Program-made: the position numbers and the translations under genes | Assembly: GCA_937138475.1 (NCBI GenBank) | Contig: CAKZPD010000005.1 | Location: 61,234 to 125,233 of the forward strand | Direction: 5' to 3' | From: an uncultured Sulfitobacter sp. | Lineage (GTDB): Bacteria; Pseudomonadota; Alphaproteobacteria; Rhodobacterales; Rhodobacteraceae | DNA: 64,000 nucleotides | The notes under the pieces: model-generated | What the model saw: the letters and a program-made list of their open reading frames with translations, nothing else | Databases searched by the model: none | What the model was told of the DNA's origin: nothing | Shown here: positions 58,028 to 64,000 of the stretch, piece by piece | Numbering within the stretch: the first letter of the stretch is position 1 | How the letters are laid out: every line of letters begins with the position of its first letter

Positions 58028-58993
58028 ATGTGGATCGTCCCTGAACGTGAAATTGCCGGCTTGATGACCCGTCAGGCGGCCTTTGACGCGGTCGAACGCG
58101 TCTTTGCCGCCATGGCGTCTGACGCGGCTTATAACTTTCCGGTGATCCGCGAGGCGATCGGCCATGCCGATGCGCTTTACGGGTTCAAGGGCGGGTTCGA
58201 TCGCACCGGGCTGACGCTGGGGTTAAAGGCAGGCGGCTATTGGCCGAACAATCTGGCGCAGCACGGGTTGATCAATCACCAGTCAACAGTGTTCCTGTTC
58301 GATCCCGATACCGGTCAGCCGGCGGCAATGGTTGGCGGTAATCTTTTGACGGCGCTGCGCACGGCGGCGGCATCCTCTGTGTCGATCAAACATCTGGCCC
58401 GTCCGGATGCGCGGGTGCTGGGGATGATCGGCGCAGGGCATCAGGCGACGTTCCAGCTGCGCGCCGCGTTGGAGCAACGTGATTTTGAAAAGGTGATCGG
58501 CTGGAACCTGCACCCCGAGATGCTGCCAAATCTTGAACAGGTCGCAGCCGAGGCGGGCCTGCCATTCGAAGCGGTCAGCCTTGACGGGATGCGCGTGGCG
58601 GATGTGATTATTTCAATCACATCCTCATTTGAGGCGATCCTGGGTGCCGATCAGGTCAGTCCCGGCACCCATATCGCCTGCATGGGCACCGATACCAAAG
58701 GCAAGCAAGAGGTGGATCCCGCCCTGCTGGCCCGCGCAACTGTTTTTACCGATGAGGTGGCGCAGTCCGTCAGCATCGGCGAAGCCCAGCATGCCGTGGC
58801 ACAGGGGGTGATCGCCGCAAGCGATGTTCATCAATTGGGGGCGGTCATTAATGGTGCGCACCCCGGTCGCCAGAACGACAGCGAGATAACCTTGTTCGAT
58901 GGAACCGGCGTCGGCCTGCAGGATCTGGCCGTTGCCGCACGCGTTGTCGATCTGGCGGTGGCAAACGGGATCGCCACCAAGGTCGATTTTTAA
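58028..58993 (+). CDS. bhcD: Iminosuccinate reductase BhcD
   Basis: A 321-residue member of the ornithine cyclodeaminase/mu-crystallin family with a Rossmann loop LGMIGAGHQATFQL (near residues 131-144) and LGLKAGGYWPNN in the substrate region. In the cycle it reduces iminosuccinate with NADH to L-aspartate, which BhcA then uses. It closes the route, so two glyoxylate-derived units yield one oxaloacetate without carbon loss. The ATG at 58028 follows AAAGAAAGAACAG. A strong terminator comes 20 bases after the stop. Confidence 0.93.
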   Translation: MWIVPEREIAGLMTRQAAFDAVERVFAAMASDAAYNFPVIREAIGHADALYGFKGGFDRTGLTLGLKAGGYWPNNLAQHGLINHQSTVFLFDPDTGQPAAMVGGNLLTALRTAAASSVSIKHLARPDARVLGMIGAGHQATFQLRAALEQRDFEKVIGWNLHPEMLPNLEQVAAEAGLPFEAVSLDGMRVADVIISITSSFEAILGADQVSPGTHIACMGTDTKGKQEVDPALLARATVFTDEVAQSVSIGEAQHAVAQGVIAASDVHQLGAVINGAHPGRQNDSEITLFDGTGVGLQDLAVAARVVDLAVANGIATKVDF

Positions 58994-59012
58994 CGCGGTC
59001 ATAATAAATCGT

Positions 59013-59043
59013 CAGGGGCGGGCCGCGCAGCGGCCCGCCCCTG
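59013..59043 (+). terminator. Terminator of the bhcABCD operon
   Basis: CAGGGGCGGGCCGC and GCGGCCCGCCCCTG form a perfect 14-pair stem around a GCA loop, followed by TCCTTT. It lies in the gap between bhcD and the convergent HD-domain gene and may act in both directions. Confidence 0.85.
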
Positions 59044-59093
59044 TCCTTTGGATCACAGGATTTCCGGCGCTTTCGGCTTGCAAGGTTGCGGGG

Positions 59094-59690
59094 TCAGGTC
59101 AGTCGGGACAGCAAATCACGATGTCGGGCGACAAAGGCGGCCCTGGTTTCGACGGGCGGCCGCAGCAGGATTTGCAGCCCCTCTATCAGCGATTTATCCG
59201 GCTTGCCGAAAAAGCGGTCCGCCTCGGGTTCTGAAAATCCGGCAATCTGGGTCGCTTCCATCCAGGCGCTGATCTTGTCGGCCTTTTTGATCTGGCGTTT
59301 GATCGTGGCCGGGATCTGGGCCGGCAGGCCAAAACGCAGGTGTATCGCGGCCGTCAGGCGATCGTCCAGCGCGCCATAGCCCGGCCCCACCGCCGCCTTT
59401 ACCGGTGAAATCATGTCGCCGATCACATATTCCGGCGCATCATGCAGCAACGCGGCCAGGCGCCAGCGCGCCGGCGCCTGCGGGGCAATGCGACCAAACA
59501 GCGTTTCAACCAACAGCGAATGTTCGGCCACGGAATAGGCGAAATCACCCCGCGTTTGCCCGTTCCAGCGGGCAACAAAGGCCAGCCCATGGGCGATGTC
59601 GTCGATTTCAACGTCCACCGGGGTGGGGTCCAGCAGGTCCAGCCTGCGGCCCGATAACATCCGTTGCCATGCGCGGGTGGGTTTGGCCAT
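59094..59690 (-). CDS. HD-domain phosphohydrolase (YfbR-like)
   Basis: A 198-residue HD-domain protein. Metal ligands are in YSVAEHSLLVE (His57) and AALLHDAPEYVIGD (His83, Asp84). This resembles the YfbR type, which removes phosphate from deoxynucleoside monophosphates, but the substrate is inferred. The ATG at 59690 starts the conserved part; the open frame runs on to 59882 without homology. It is divergent from ahcY. In Rhodobacter capsulatus an unnamed gene (orf5) occupies the place before ahcY; whether this is the same gene was not checked. Confidence 0.8.
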   Translation of the reverse strand: MAKPTRAWQRMLSGRRLDLLDPTPVDVEIDDIAHGLAFVARWNGQTRGDFAYSVAEHSLLVETLFGRIAPQAPARWRLAALLHDAPEYVIGDMISPVKAAVGPGYGALDDRLTAAIHLRFGLPAQIPATIKRQIKKADKISAWMEATQIAGFSEPEADRFFGKPDKSLIEGLQILLRPPVETRAAFVARHRDLLSRLT

Positions 59691-59874
59691 GGGGTGTCCT
59701 ATCTTGTGTTGCGGGCGCGGCAGGGCCTTGGCCGCCCTGCGGTTCCGGCGCCCCGCCCCTGTTTCCCAGAAAGCAGCGCCCCGCGAAAGCCGGATTTTGC
59801 CAACCGGCTGACGATTGTGCCGCCGCGGGCAAGGTGCTATGGCGGCGCAACATTGGAACGGAAGGGTAAAGCAG

Positions 59875-61263
59875 ATGGCCACCGACTATATTATCAAGGA
59901 CATTAATCTGGCGGATTTCGGCCGCAAGGAACTGGACATCGCCGAGACCGAAATGCCGGGGCTGATGGCGCTGCGCGCGGAATACGGCGAAAGCAAGCCA
60001 TTGAAAGGCGCACGGATTGTCGGGTCGCTGCATATGACCATCCAAACCGCCGTTCTGATCGAAACGCTGGTGGCCCTGGGCGCCGATGTGCGCTGGGCGT
60101 CCTGCAACATCTTTTCAACGCAAGATCACGCGGCTGCGGCCATCGCCAAGGCCGGCATCCCGGTTTTCGCCATCAAGGGCCAAAGCCTTGAAGAGCATTG
60201 GGATTACCTGGACAAGTCGTTCCTGTTTGCGGACGGTCCCAATATGATCCTGGATGATGGCGGAGATGCGACGCTTTATATCTTGCTGGGTGCGCGCGCC
60301 GAAGCGGGCGAAGACATCATCCCCGTGCCCACATCCGAAGAAGAAGAGGTCATCAAGGCGCAGATCGCCAAGCGCATGGCCGCCAGCCCCGGTTGGTTCA
60401 CCAAGATGCGCGATCAGATCAAGGGCGTCTCGGAAGAGACAACAACCGGCGTCAATCGTTTGTATCAGCTGGTGCGCGATGGTCAGCTGCCCTTCCCGGC
60501 GATCAACGTGAACGATTCTGTCACCAAATCAAAGTTCGACAACAAATATGGCTGCAAGGAATCGCTGGTGGACGGCATTCGCCGCGCGACCGATACGATG
60601 ATGGCGGGCAAGGTTGCCGTTGTCATGGGCTATGGCGATGTGGGCAAAGGTTCCGCCGCCAGCCTGCGCGGCGCCGGCGCACGGGTCAAAGTCACCGAGG
60701 TCGATCCGATCTGTGCGCTTCAGGCGGCGATGGACGGGTATGAGGTTGTGCTGCTTGAGGATGTTGTCGCATCAGCCGATATTTTCATCACGACCACCGG
60801 CAACAAGGACGTGATCCGCATCGAACATATGCGCGAGATGAAGGATATGGCCATTGTTGGAAATATCGGCCATTTCGACAATGAAATTCAGGTCGCGAAC
60901 CTGCGCAATCACAAGTGGACCAACATCAAGGAACAGGTCGACATGATCGAGATGCCAAGCGGCAACCGCTTGATCTTGTTGTCCGAAGGGCGCCTGCTGA
61001 ACCTTGGCAATGCCACCGGGCACCCGTCGTTCGTTATGTCGGCGTCGTTCACCAATCAGGTCTTGGCCCAGATTGAGCTGTGGACCCGCAGCGAACACTA
61101 CCAAAATGATGTCTATATCCTGCCCAAACATCTGGATGAAAAGGTCGCCCGGCTGCATCTGGATCGGATCGGCGTCAAGCTGACCCAGCTGAACCCCGAT
61201 CAGGCGGCCTATATCGGGGTCACGCCCGAAGGCCCCTTCAAACCCGAACATTACCGCTATTGA
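59875..61263 (+). CDS. ahcY: Adenosylhomocysteinase
   Basis: A 462-residue S-adenosylhomocysteine hydrolase, which splits the product inhibitor of methyltransferases into adenosine and homocysteine. The N-terminal catalytic part has [15 protein letters not shown], and the NAD-binding loop is [17 protein letters not shown] near residue 250. The C-terminus ends in FKPEHYRY, with the lysine and tyrosine that reach the neighbouring NAD site. GGAAGGG precedes the ATG at 59875. The 184-base leader contains a seven-pair hairpin (59720-59740) but does not match a SAH or SAM-SAH riboswitch I could recognise. Confidence 0.97.
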   Translation: MATDYIIKDINLADFGRKELDIAETEMPGLMALRAEYGESKPLKGARIVGSLHMTIQTAVLIETLVALGADVRWASCNIFSTQDHAAAAIAKAGIPVFAIKGQSLEEHWDYLDKSFLFADGPNMILDDGGDATLYILLGARAEAGEDIIPVPTSEEEEVIKAQIAKRMAASPGWFTKMRDQIKGVSEETTTGVNRLYQLVRDGQLPFPAINVNDSVTKSKFDNKYGCKESLVDGIRRATDTMMAGKVAVVMGYGDVGKGSAASLRGAGARVKVTEVDPICALQAAMDGYEVVLLEDVVASADIFITTTGNKDVIRIEHMREMKDMAIVGNIGHFDNEIQVANLRNHKWTNIKEQVDMIEMPSGNRLILLSEGRLLNLGNATGHPSFVMSASFTNQVLAQIELWTRSEHYQNDVYILPKHLDEKVARLHLDRIGVKLTQLNPDQAAYIGVTPEGPFKPEHYRY

Positions 61264-61273
61264 TTGTGATCAT

Positions 61274-61299
61274 GGTTAAGAAGGCGTTTCTTTTTAACC
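61274..61299 (+). terminator. AT-rich hairpin right after ahcY
   Basis: GGTTAAGAAG pairs with CTTTTTAACC (one G-U pair) around a short loop, 11 bases after the ahcY stop. It may be the operon terminator, or the first stem of the structured stretch that follows. Confidence 0.45.
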
Positions 61300-61300
61300 T

Positions 61301-61455
61301 ATGGTTTTAAGGGCTTAGAGATTGAAAACCATCGCGCCTTGGGTTAGAAACGTCTCATCCGGCTAGGACGGCTGGGACCAGTTTCGAACACATGCGGTGG
61401 TAATGGGAGCATGTGGGGTAAAGAAGGGTCCTGGCGGGGTGCCGGGGCCCTTCTT
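61301..61455 (+). ncRNA. Candidate structured RNA downstream of ahcY
   Basis: No protein gene is visible here, but four stem-loops follow each other: ATGGTTTT/AAAACCAT (61301-61332); a long hairpin with arms at 61343-61361 and 61369-61389 and two mismatches; CACATGC/GCATGTG (61389-61415); and a 15-pair stem (61421-61455). Such dense pairing over 150 bases is unusual for a spacer and suggests either a small RNA or a processed ahcY 3' end. I do not recognise a known RNA family. Confidence 0.45.
61421..61455. terminator. Long hairpin between ahcY and the EVE remnant
   Basis: AAGAAGGGTCCTGGC pairs fully with GCCGGGGCCCTTCTT (two G-U pairs) around GGGGT. On the minus strand it is followed by TTTACC and directly abuts the EVE remnant's stop, so it can terminate from both sides. 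Confidence 0.65.
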
Positions 61456-61740
61456 CTAGTTTAACGCCTTGGGATCAACGCTGCCCATTTTGCAGATGAT
61501 CTGCCATTCTTGGGCGGTGACCGGCTGCACGGACAGGCGGGAATTATGGACCAGCACCATGTTCTCAAGATCGGGCGTTGCTTTTATCGCGGACAGGGTA
61601 ACCGGGGTCACGACCGGTGCAACAGCGGCCAGATCGACACATTCCCAGCGGGGATCATCCGTGGTGCTGTCGGGGTGGGCGGTGGCGATGACCTTGGCGA
61701 TACCGACGATTTCTTTGTCTTTTTGCGAATGATAGAATTG
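61456..61740 (-). pseudogene. EVE-domain protein, 5' end lost
   Basis: The reading frame from about FYHSQKDKEIVGI to the stop is clear EVE (PUA/YTH-like) domain sequence: TAHPDSTTDDPRWECVDL and MVLVHNSRLSVQPVTAQEW. A full protein is about 137-140 residues and begins with a WLFKSEP-like strand and a WDGVRNYQARN-like segment. Those first 45 or so residues are missing, and the frame upstream (to 61797) is unrelated. The break at about 61740 coincides with the drop in GC, so the gene was probably cut by insertion or deletion at the edge of the right-hand island. Confidence 0.75.
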
Positions 61741-62224
61741 CCGGAAGTATTGCTGCTTTTGGCCACTTTCCGGGCATAACTGTTTGAAAAGAAACAAAGA
61801 GAAACCAACAAGACCTTTGTACCTTGTTTGATGACGTTACACCTGCGGGCAGGAGTAACCCTGAACAAAAATTTTGGGGGAAGCGGAAGCCGGGCGTAGC
61901 CCGGATGTAGCTTCCCCCAAAATTTTTTGGCTTGCATTATACCCTGATCGTCACGGAAGGGATGAGGATGAACTGACCAGCACGATTACCTATAGGATCG
62001 ACAGGAAAATGTTTGGTGGTTACCAGAAAAAATAAGCACTCCGGAAAAGCTATAAGCAGACAACTCAAATGAACCTAAGGGTTCTTTAGGGCTCAAAACA
62101 ATGACGAGACGCAACAGTTTGCTTTGATACAGTCCTCGAAGTTTAGCTACTTAGGTGGGAGGGCTGAGGTTGCACGACAGAGTGCCGTATTGGAAGCTAA
62201 AGCAGGTTGCCTAATGGGACATTG
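61741..62224. other. Non-coding junction region
   Basis: About 480 bases with no credible gene on either strand and lower GC than the region to the left. It holds the nested palindrome at 61867-61927 and a small hairpin near 62075 (GAACC/GGTTC). No tRNA or obvious attachment-site duplication was recognised. Confidence 0.6.
61867..61927. repeat. Nested perfect palindrome (61 bases)
   Basis: Outer arms AAAAATTTTGGGGGAAGC (61867-61884) and GCTTCCCCCAAAATTTTT (61910-61927) are perfect 18-base complements. Inside lies a second perfect hairpin, CCGGGC-GTA-GCCCGG (61890-61904). The form suggests a REP/MITE-like mobile hairpin or a very strong bidirectional terminator. Confidence 0.85.
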
Positions 62225-63037
62225 TCATTCGTTTTCGTATGAGAATTTTGGATCCCGATCATCGGTAGAACCAAAGCTTGCAACGCGGACATTTGAGATC
62301 CGGAGATCGCAACAAAGGTCAAAAAGCTCCTGTATCGACTGCCCCCAAGAGGTGGGCACCACGAGAATTGAGTTTGTGTGGTTCGATACCCGTAGCGCTG
62401 CCATAGCAAGGGTTTCTACCAAGTATCGGCGATGGAGTGTTTTGCGATGTGATTTGCATTCGACGAGCGCCACGACGATACCGTTTTGCATTAAGGAGAA
62501 ATCCGATGGTATGAGTGAATCCCTCTTTGTTCGAGCGATTTCCACCTCGGCACCTAAACCAAGATCAGCTGGGTTCTCGCAAAGATACTGAAAAACTTCT
62601 TCTTCAAATCCAACCGCGCGTTTCATGCGGTCATGTCCAGCAATTCGGCGGCCCTGTTCAGCCTCGGCTCTTCTCAGGGCGATCTCTAACTGCCTTCGTG
62701 ACATACTGCCCGAGAAAAACTGCGGTGAGAGTTCAGCCGCTAAGGCTCTGGAAACAGTATATATCTGAGAAAGCGTAAGAACTCCTGTCATAGAGATTTT
62801 AGTATTTTCTATTGCAAGGATTTCAGGCGCGTTTTCCTTCATCCATTTTATCGCTGCGAGGGGGTTCCTGAGGCTCGCTACCTCGACGCCTCGGAGATGT
62901 GCAACATGTGCAAGCAATTGGTTGGCTTCAGTAAATCCGTATCGCTTGGGGTTGTTCAAGGCGGCTGAAAGGCCCTTACCGAATGCCATCCAGTCCCGGA
63001 TCTCTACAAGTTCAGTAATCGAAGTAAAAGATGTCAT
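62225..63037 (-). CDS. Unassigned protein with PD-(D/E)XK nuclease signature
   Basis: A 270-residue protein that I do not recognise as a named family. The N-terminal 130 residues are helical (YGFTEANQLLAHVAHLRG; SMSRRQLEIALRRAEAEQGR). The C-terminal half has features of a restriction-endonuclease-like fold: an acidic helix GFEEEVFQYL (Glu145-147), Asp179 in IPSDFSLMQ, and VALVECKSH with Glu193 and Lys195. That order and spacing match the PD-(D/E)XK signature. Lower GC than the core genes and the neighbouring fragments point to transfer. No strong ribosome binding site is seen before the ATG at 63037. Confidence 0.65.
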   Translation of the reverse strand: MTSFTSITELVEIRDWMAFGKGLSAALNNPKRYGFTEANQLLAHVAHLRGVEVASLRNPLAAIKWMKENAPEILAIENTKISMTGVLTLSQIYTVSRALAAELSPQFFSGSMSRRQLEIALRRAEAEQGRRIAGHDRMKRAVGFEEEVFQYLCENPADLGLGAEVEIARTKRDSLIPSDFSLMQNGIVVALVECKSHRKTLHRRYLVETLAMAALRVSNHTNSILVVPTSWGQSIQELFDLCCDLRISNVRVASFGSTDDRDPKFSYENE

Positions 63038-63116
63038 GAGTCATGGTATCAAGAAATTTAACGCTGTGAAACATATATTTGTAAGTTATTGTCAATAACG
63101 AATCGAAGGTGATGAT

Positions 63117-63299
63117 ATGACATTCTTCCATAATATTATCTGCTTTCACGGAAGGTTGAGAGGCGAGTGCAGGCTCAAGGAACCCATTGCGGTGGCTTTC
63201 ATAAAGCCGGACTTGCGGCACCGATCTAAGGTGCACTTCTCAGTTTTAGTCCGCAATCTTCAGCGCGGAAGTCCTTTGAAGGTAGTAATGCTTGCGTAA
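63117..63299 (+). CDS. Small hypothetical open frame
   Basis: A 60-residue frame (MTFFHNIICFHGRLRGECRL onward) with GAAGGTGATGAT before the ATG. It ends 12 bases before the integrase-like frame on the same strand. No family resemblance is visible, and it could be chance. Confidence 0.25.
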   Translation: MTFFHNIICFHGRLRGECRLKEPIAVAFIKPDLRHRSKVHFSVLVRNLQRGSPLKVVMLA

Positions 63300-63311
63300 G
63301 AAAATTCACAT

Positions 63312-63606
63312 ATGGCTTCGGCGGGAGGTACGATCTCGCAAGTTTGCGAACCTTCACTTGGGCATTCAGTTCGTGAAGGACTCGCCGATTTATTGATGGC
63401 TGCCGCGCCAAGCACTGTAAGGTCATCATTGCATGCGATGAACCGTCTTTTGAGGTATTTTAACGGCGACGCTCAAGACCGCATTCCACTAAAAGAAATT
63501 AGCGGTGAGCTGTTGGAAGCATATCTTTTTTCAAAAGGTGTGGCTGCCGACAGAAGCCTAAAGCCGCTTCTTCAAACATTTATAGATTGGAACAGAGTAG
63601 GCCTGC
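63312..63606 (+). pseudogene. Tyrosine integrase-like N-terminal fragment
   Basis: About 98 residues resemble the SAM-like core-binding domain of large tyrosine recombinases (STVRSSLHAMNRLLRYFN; ISGELLEAYLFSKG; LLQTFIDWNRVGL). The catalytic domain that should follow is missing: from about 63600 the sequence changes to another gene type, and the frame closes at 63653. Integrase is inferred from the pattern only. Confidence 0.4.
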
Positions 63607-63823
63607 TGGCCTGCGGTTGGAGGTCAAGGCTTATGCAACGAGGCACCAGATGACGCAGGAGCCGCAAGATGGGCGGCGCTGTTGGACGATGGAATATGCT
63701 GATGACGCAAACTTCCATATAGACATCCTGCCGAGCATTCCGGGGACGAACAGCTACTTGGCGTCGCTCGTCGCTGCCGGCTATGACCTTGTGGCAAGGG
63801 GCAAGCGGGCTGTCGACCTTTGA
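63604..63823 (+). pseudogene. CD-NTase (CBASS cyclase)-like fragment
   Basis: About 72 residues (PAGLRLEVKAYATRHQM onward) contain GRRCWTMEYADDANFHIDILPSIPG in interrupted form. The FHIDILPSIP segment resembles the strand with the third catalytic aspartate in CD-NTase nucleotidyltransferases of CBASS systems. The upstream helix and the GS..DxD motif are absent, and the frame stops at 63823, so this is an internal shard of a larger gene. Confidence 0.45.
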
Positions 63824-63926
63824 AGGCATCGTGAGCCCTGCTTACACTGTAATCCGCCCAACCGACGGGCAAGATGGAAGGTTTTGGGCTCATTGTTTTA
63901 AGTTGCCTCGGATGGTTGGTCTGTGA
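63789..63926 (+). pseudogene. Type I restriction specificity subunit (HsdS)-like fragment
   Basis: A short frame reads LWQGASGLSTFEGIVSPAYT, then VIRPTDG and RFWAHCFKLPRMVGL, and stops at 63926. The GIVSPAYTV segment and the following FW..LFKLPRMV-like run are typical of an HsdS target-recognition domain. It has neither start nor end. It overlaps the end of the CD-NTase-like fragment in another frame, which places a junction near 63790. The remaining bases to 64000 show no clear gene. Confidence 0.45.
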
Positions 63927-64000
63927 GCTACTCCCCATCCGTTGGACAGGATCTGGCGTAAATTAAGCTACTCGTCGCTCCTGCTGATCGGGTTGGGGTT

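Noticed and set aside
59691..59874. SAH or SAM-SAH riboswitch in the ahcY leader
   Set aside because: There is a hairpin and a CATTGGAACGG stretch, but the conserved core of those riboswitches could not be found.
61380..61392. T-loop-like TTCGAAC as a tRNA sign
   Set aside because: It is part of the long hairpin at 61343-61389; no acceptor or anticodon stem can be built around it.
61741..64000. A complete new defence system at the right end
   Set aside because: Only one gene (62225-63037) looks intact; the rest are shards, so a working multi-gene system cannot be claimed from this window.
1..64000. CRISPR arrays, rRNA, tRNA or intact insertion sequences
   Set aside because: No regularly spaced direct repeats, rRNA-like stretches, tRNA cloverleaf signs or transposase genes were seen on either strand.

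Overview
The window reads as about 64 kb of chromosome from an alphaproteobacterium of the Rhodobacterales (Rhodobacteraceae/Roseobacter type). The reasons are high GC with strong GC3 bias over most of the window, the RegB-SenC-RegA redox system, an AddAB (not RecBCD) recombination nuclease, the rho-mnmE-mnmG-rsmG-parA-parB block, a CtrA-type box, and a complete beta-hydroxyaspartate cycle cluster. No rRNA, tRNA, CRISPR array or intact insertion sequence was found.

Layout. 1-20.8 kb is core metabolism and maintenance: a partial ABC exporter, CCA-adding enzyme, Nudix hydrolase, Hsp33, a receiver-PP2C phosphatase beside an Hpt protein, ilvA, argG, a sulfotransferase-like/class IV aminotransferase pair, a sugar kinase, maeB, mutS, grpE-hrcA, and rph-rdgB-hemW. 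20.8-31.2 kb is the replication-origin neighbourhood. parB-parA-rsmG-mnmG-mnmE-rho-hemJ run leftwards and maf-aroE-coaE-dnaQ run rightwards from an AT-rich gap (28140-28511). That gap carries three exact and two near DnaA boxes, and two exact parS sites lie inside rsmG and at the 5' end of mnmG. 31.2-45.8 kb holds secB, fxsA, a Tim44-like protein, an Smr protein, an MFS transporter, hslU-hslV, trxA, addA-addB, a MurU/AmgK-like pair and tsaE.

45.8-61.3 kb is regulation and C2 metabolism. A kinase-less PAS protein and regB lie opposite senC-regA, followed by argE-lysR, a Rieske oxygenase, and bhcR divergent from bhcABCD. The bhc enzymes convert glyoxylate plus glycine to oxaloacetate by way of beta-hydroxyaspartate and iminosuccinate. 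The cluster ends in a strong terminator and is followed by an HD-domain gene and ahcY. Two matching palindromes between bhcR and bhcA look like the BhcR operators.

61.3-64.0 kb is different. A run of stem-loops just after ahcY may be a structured RNA. Next comes an EVE-domain gene that has lost its 5' third. Beyond that the DNA is lower in GC and holds a nested perfect palindrome, an unassigned protein with a PD-(D/E)XK nuclease signature, and short shards that resemble a tyrosine integrase, a CD-NTase (CBASS-type cyclase) and a type I restriction specificity subunit. This looks like the eroded edge of a defence or mobile island.

A short sequence with the core ATATTTAAGAACAAAAGAAG occurs four times, each time just downstream of a gene and in that gene's sense orientation. 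All functional calls come from reading translated sequence and from family knowledge; no database search was run.
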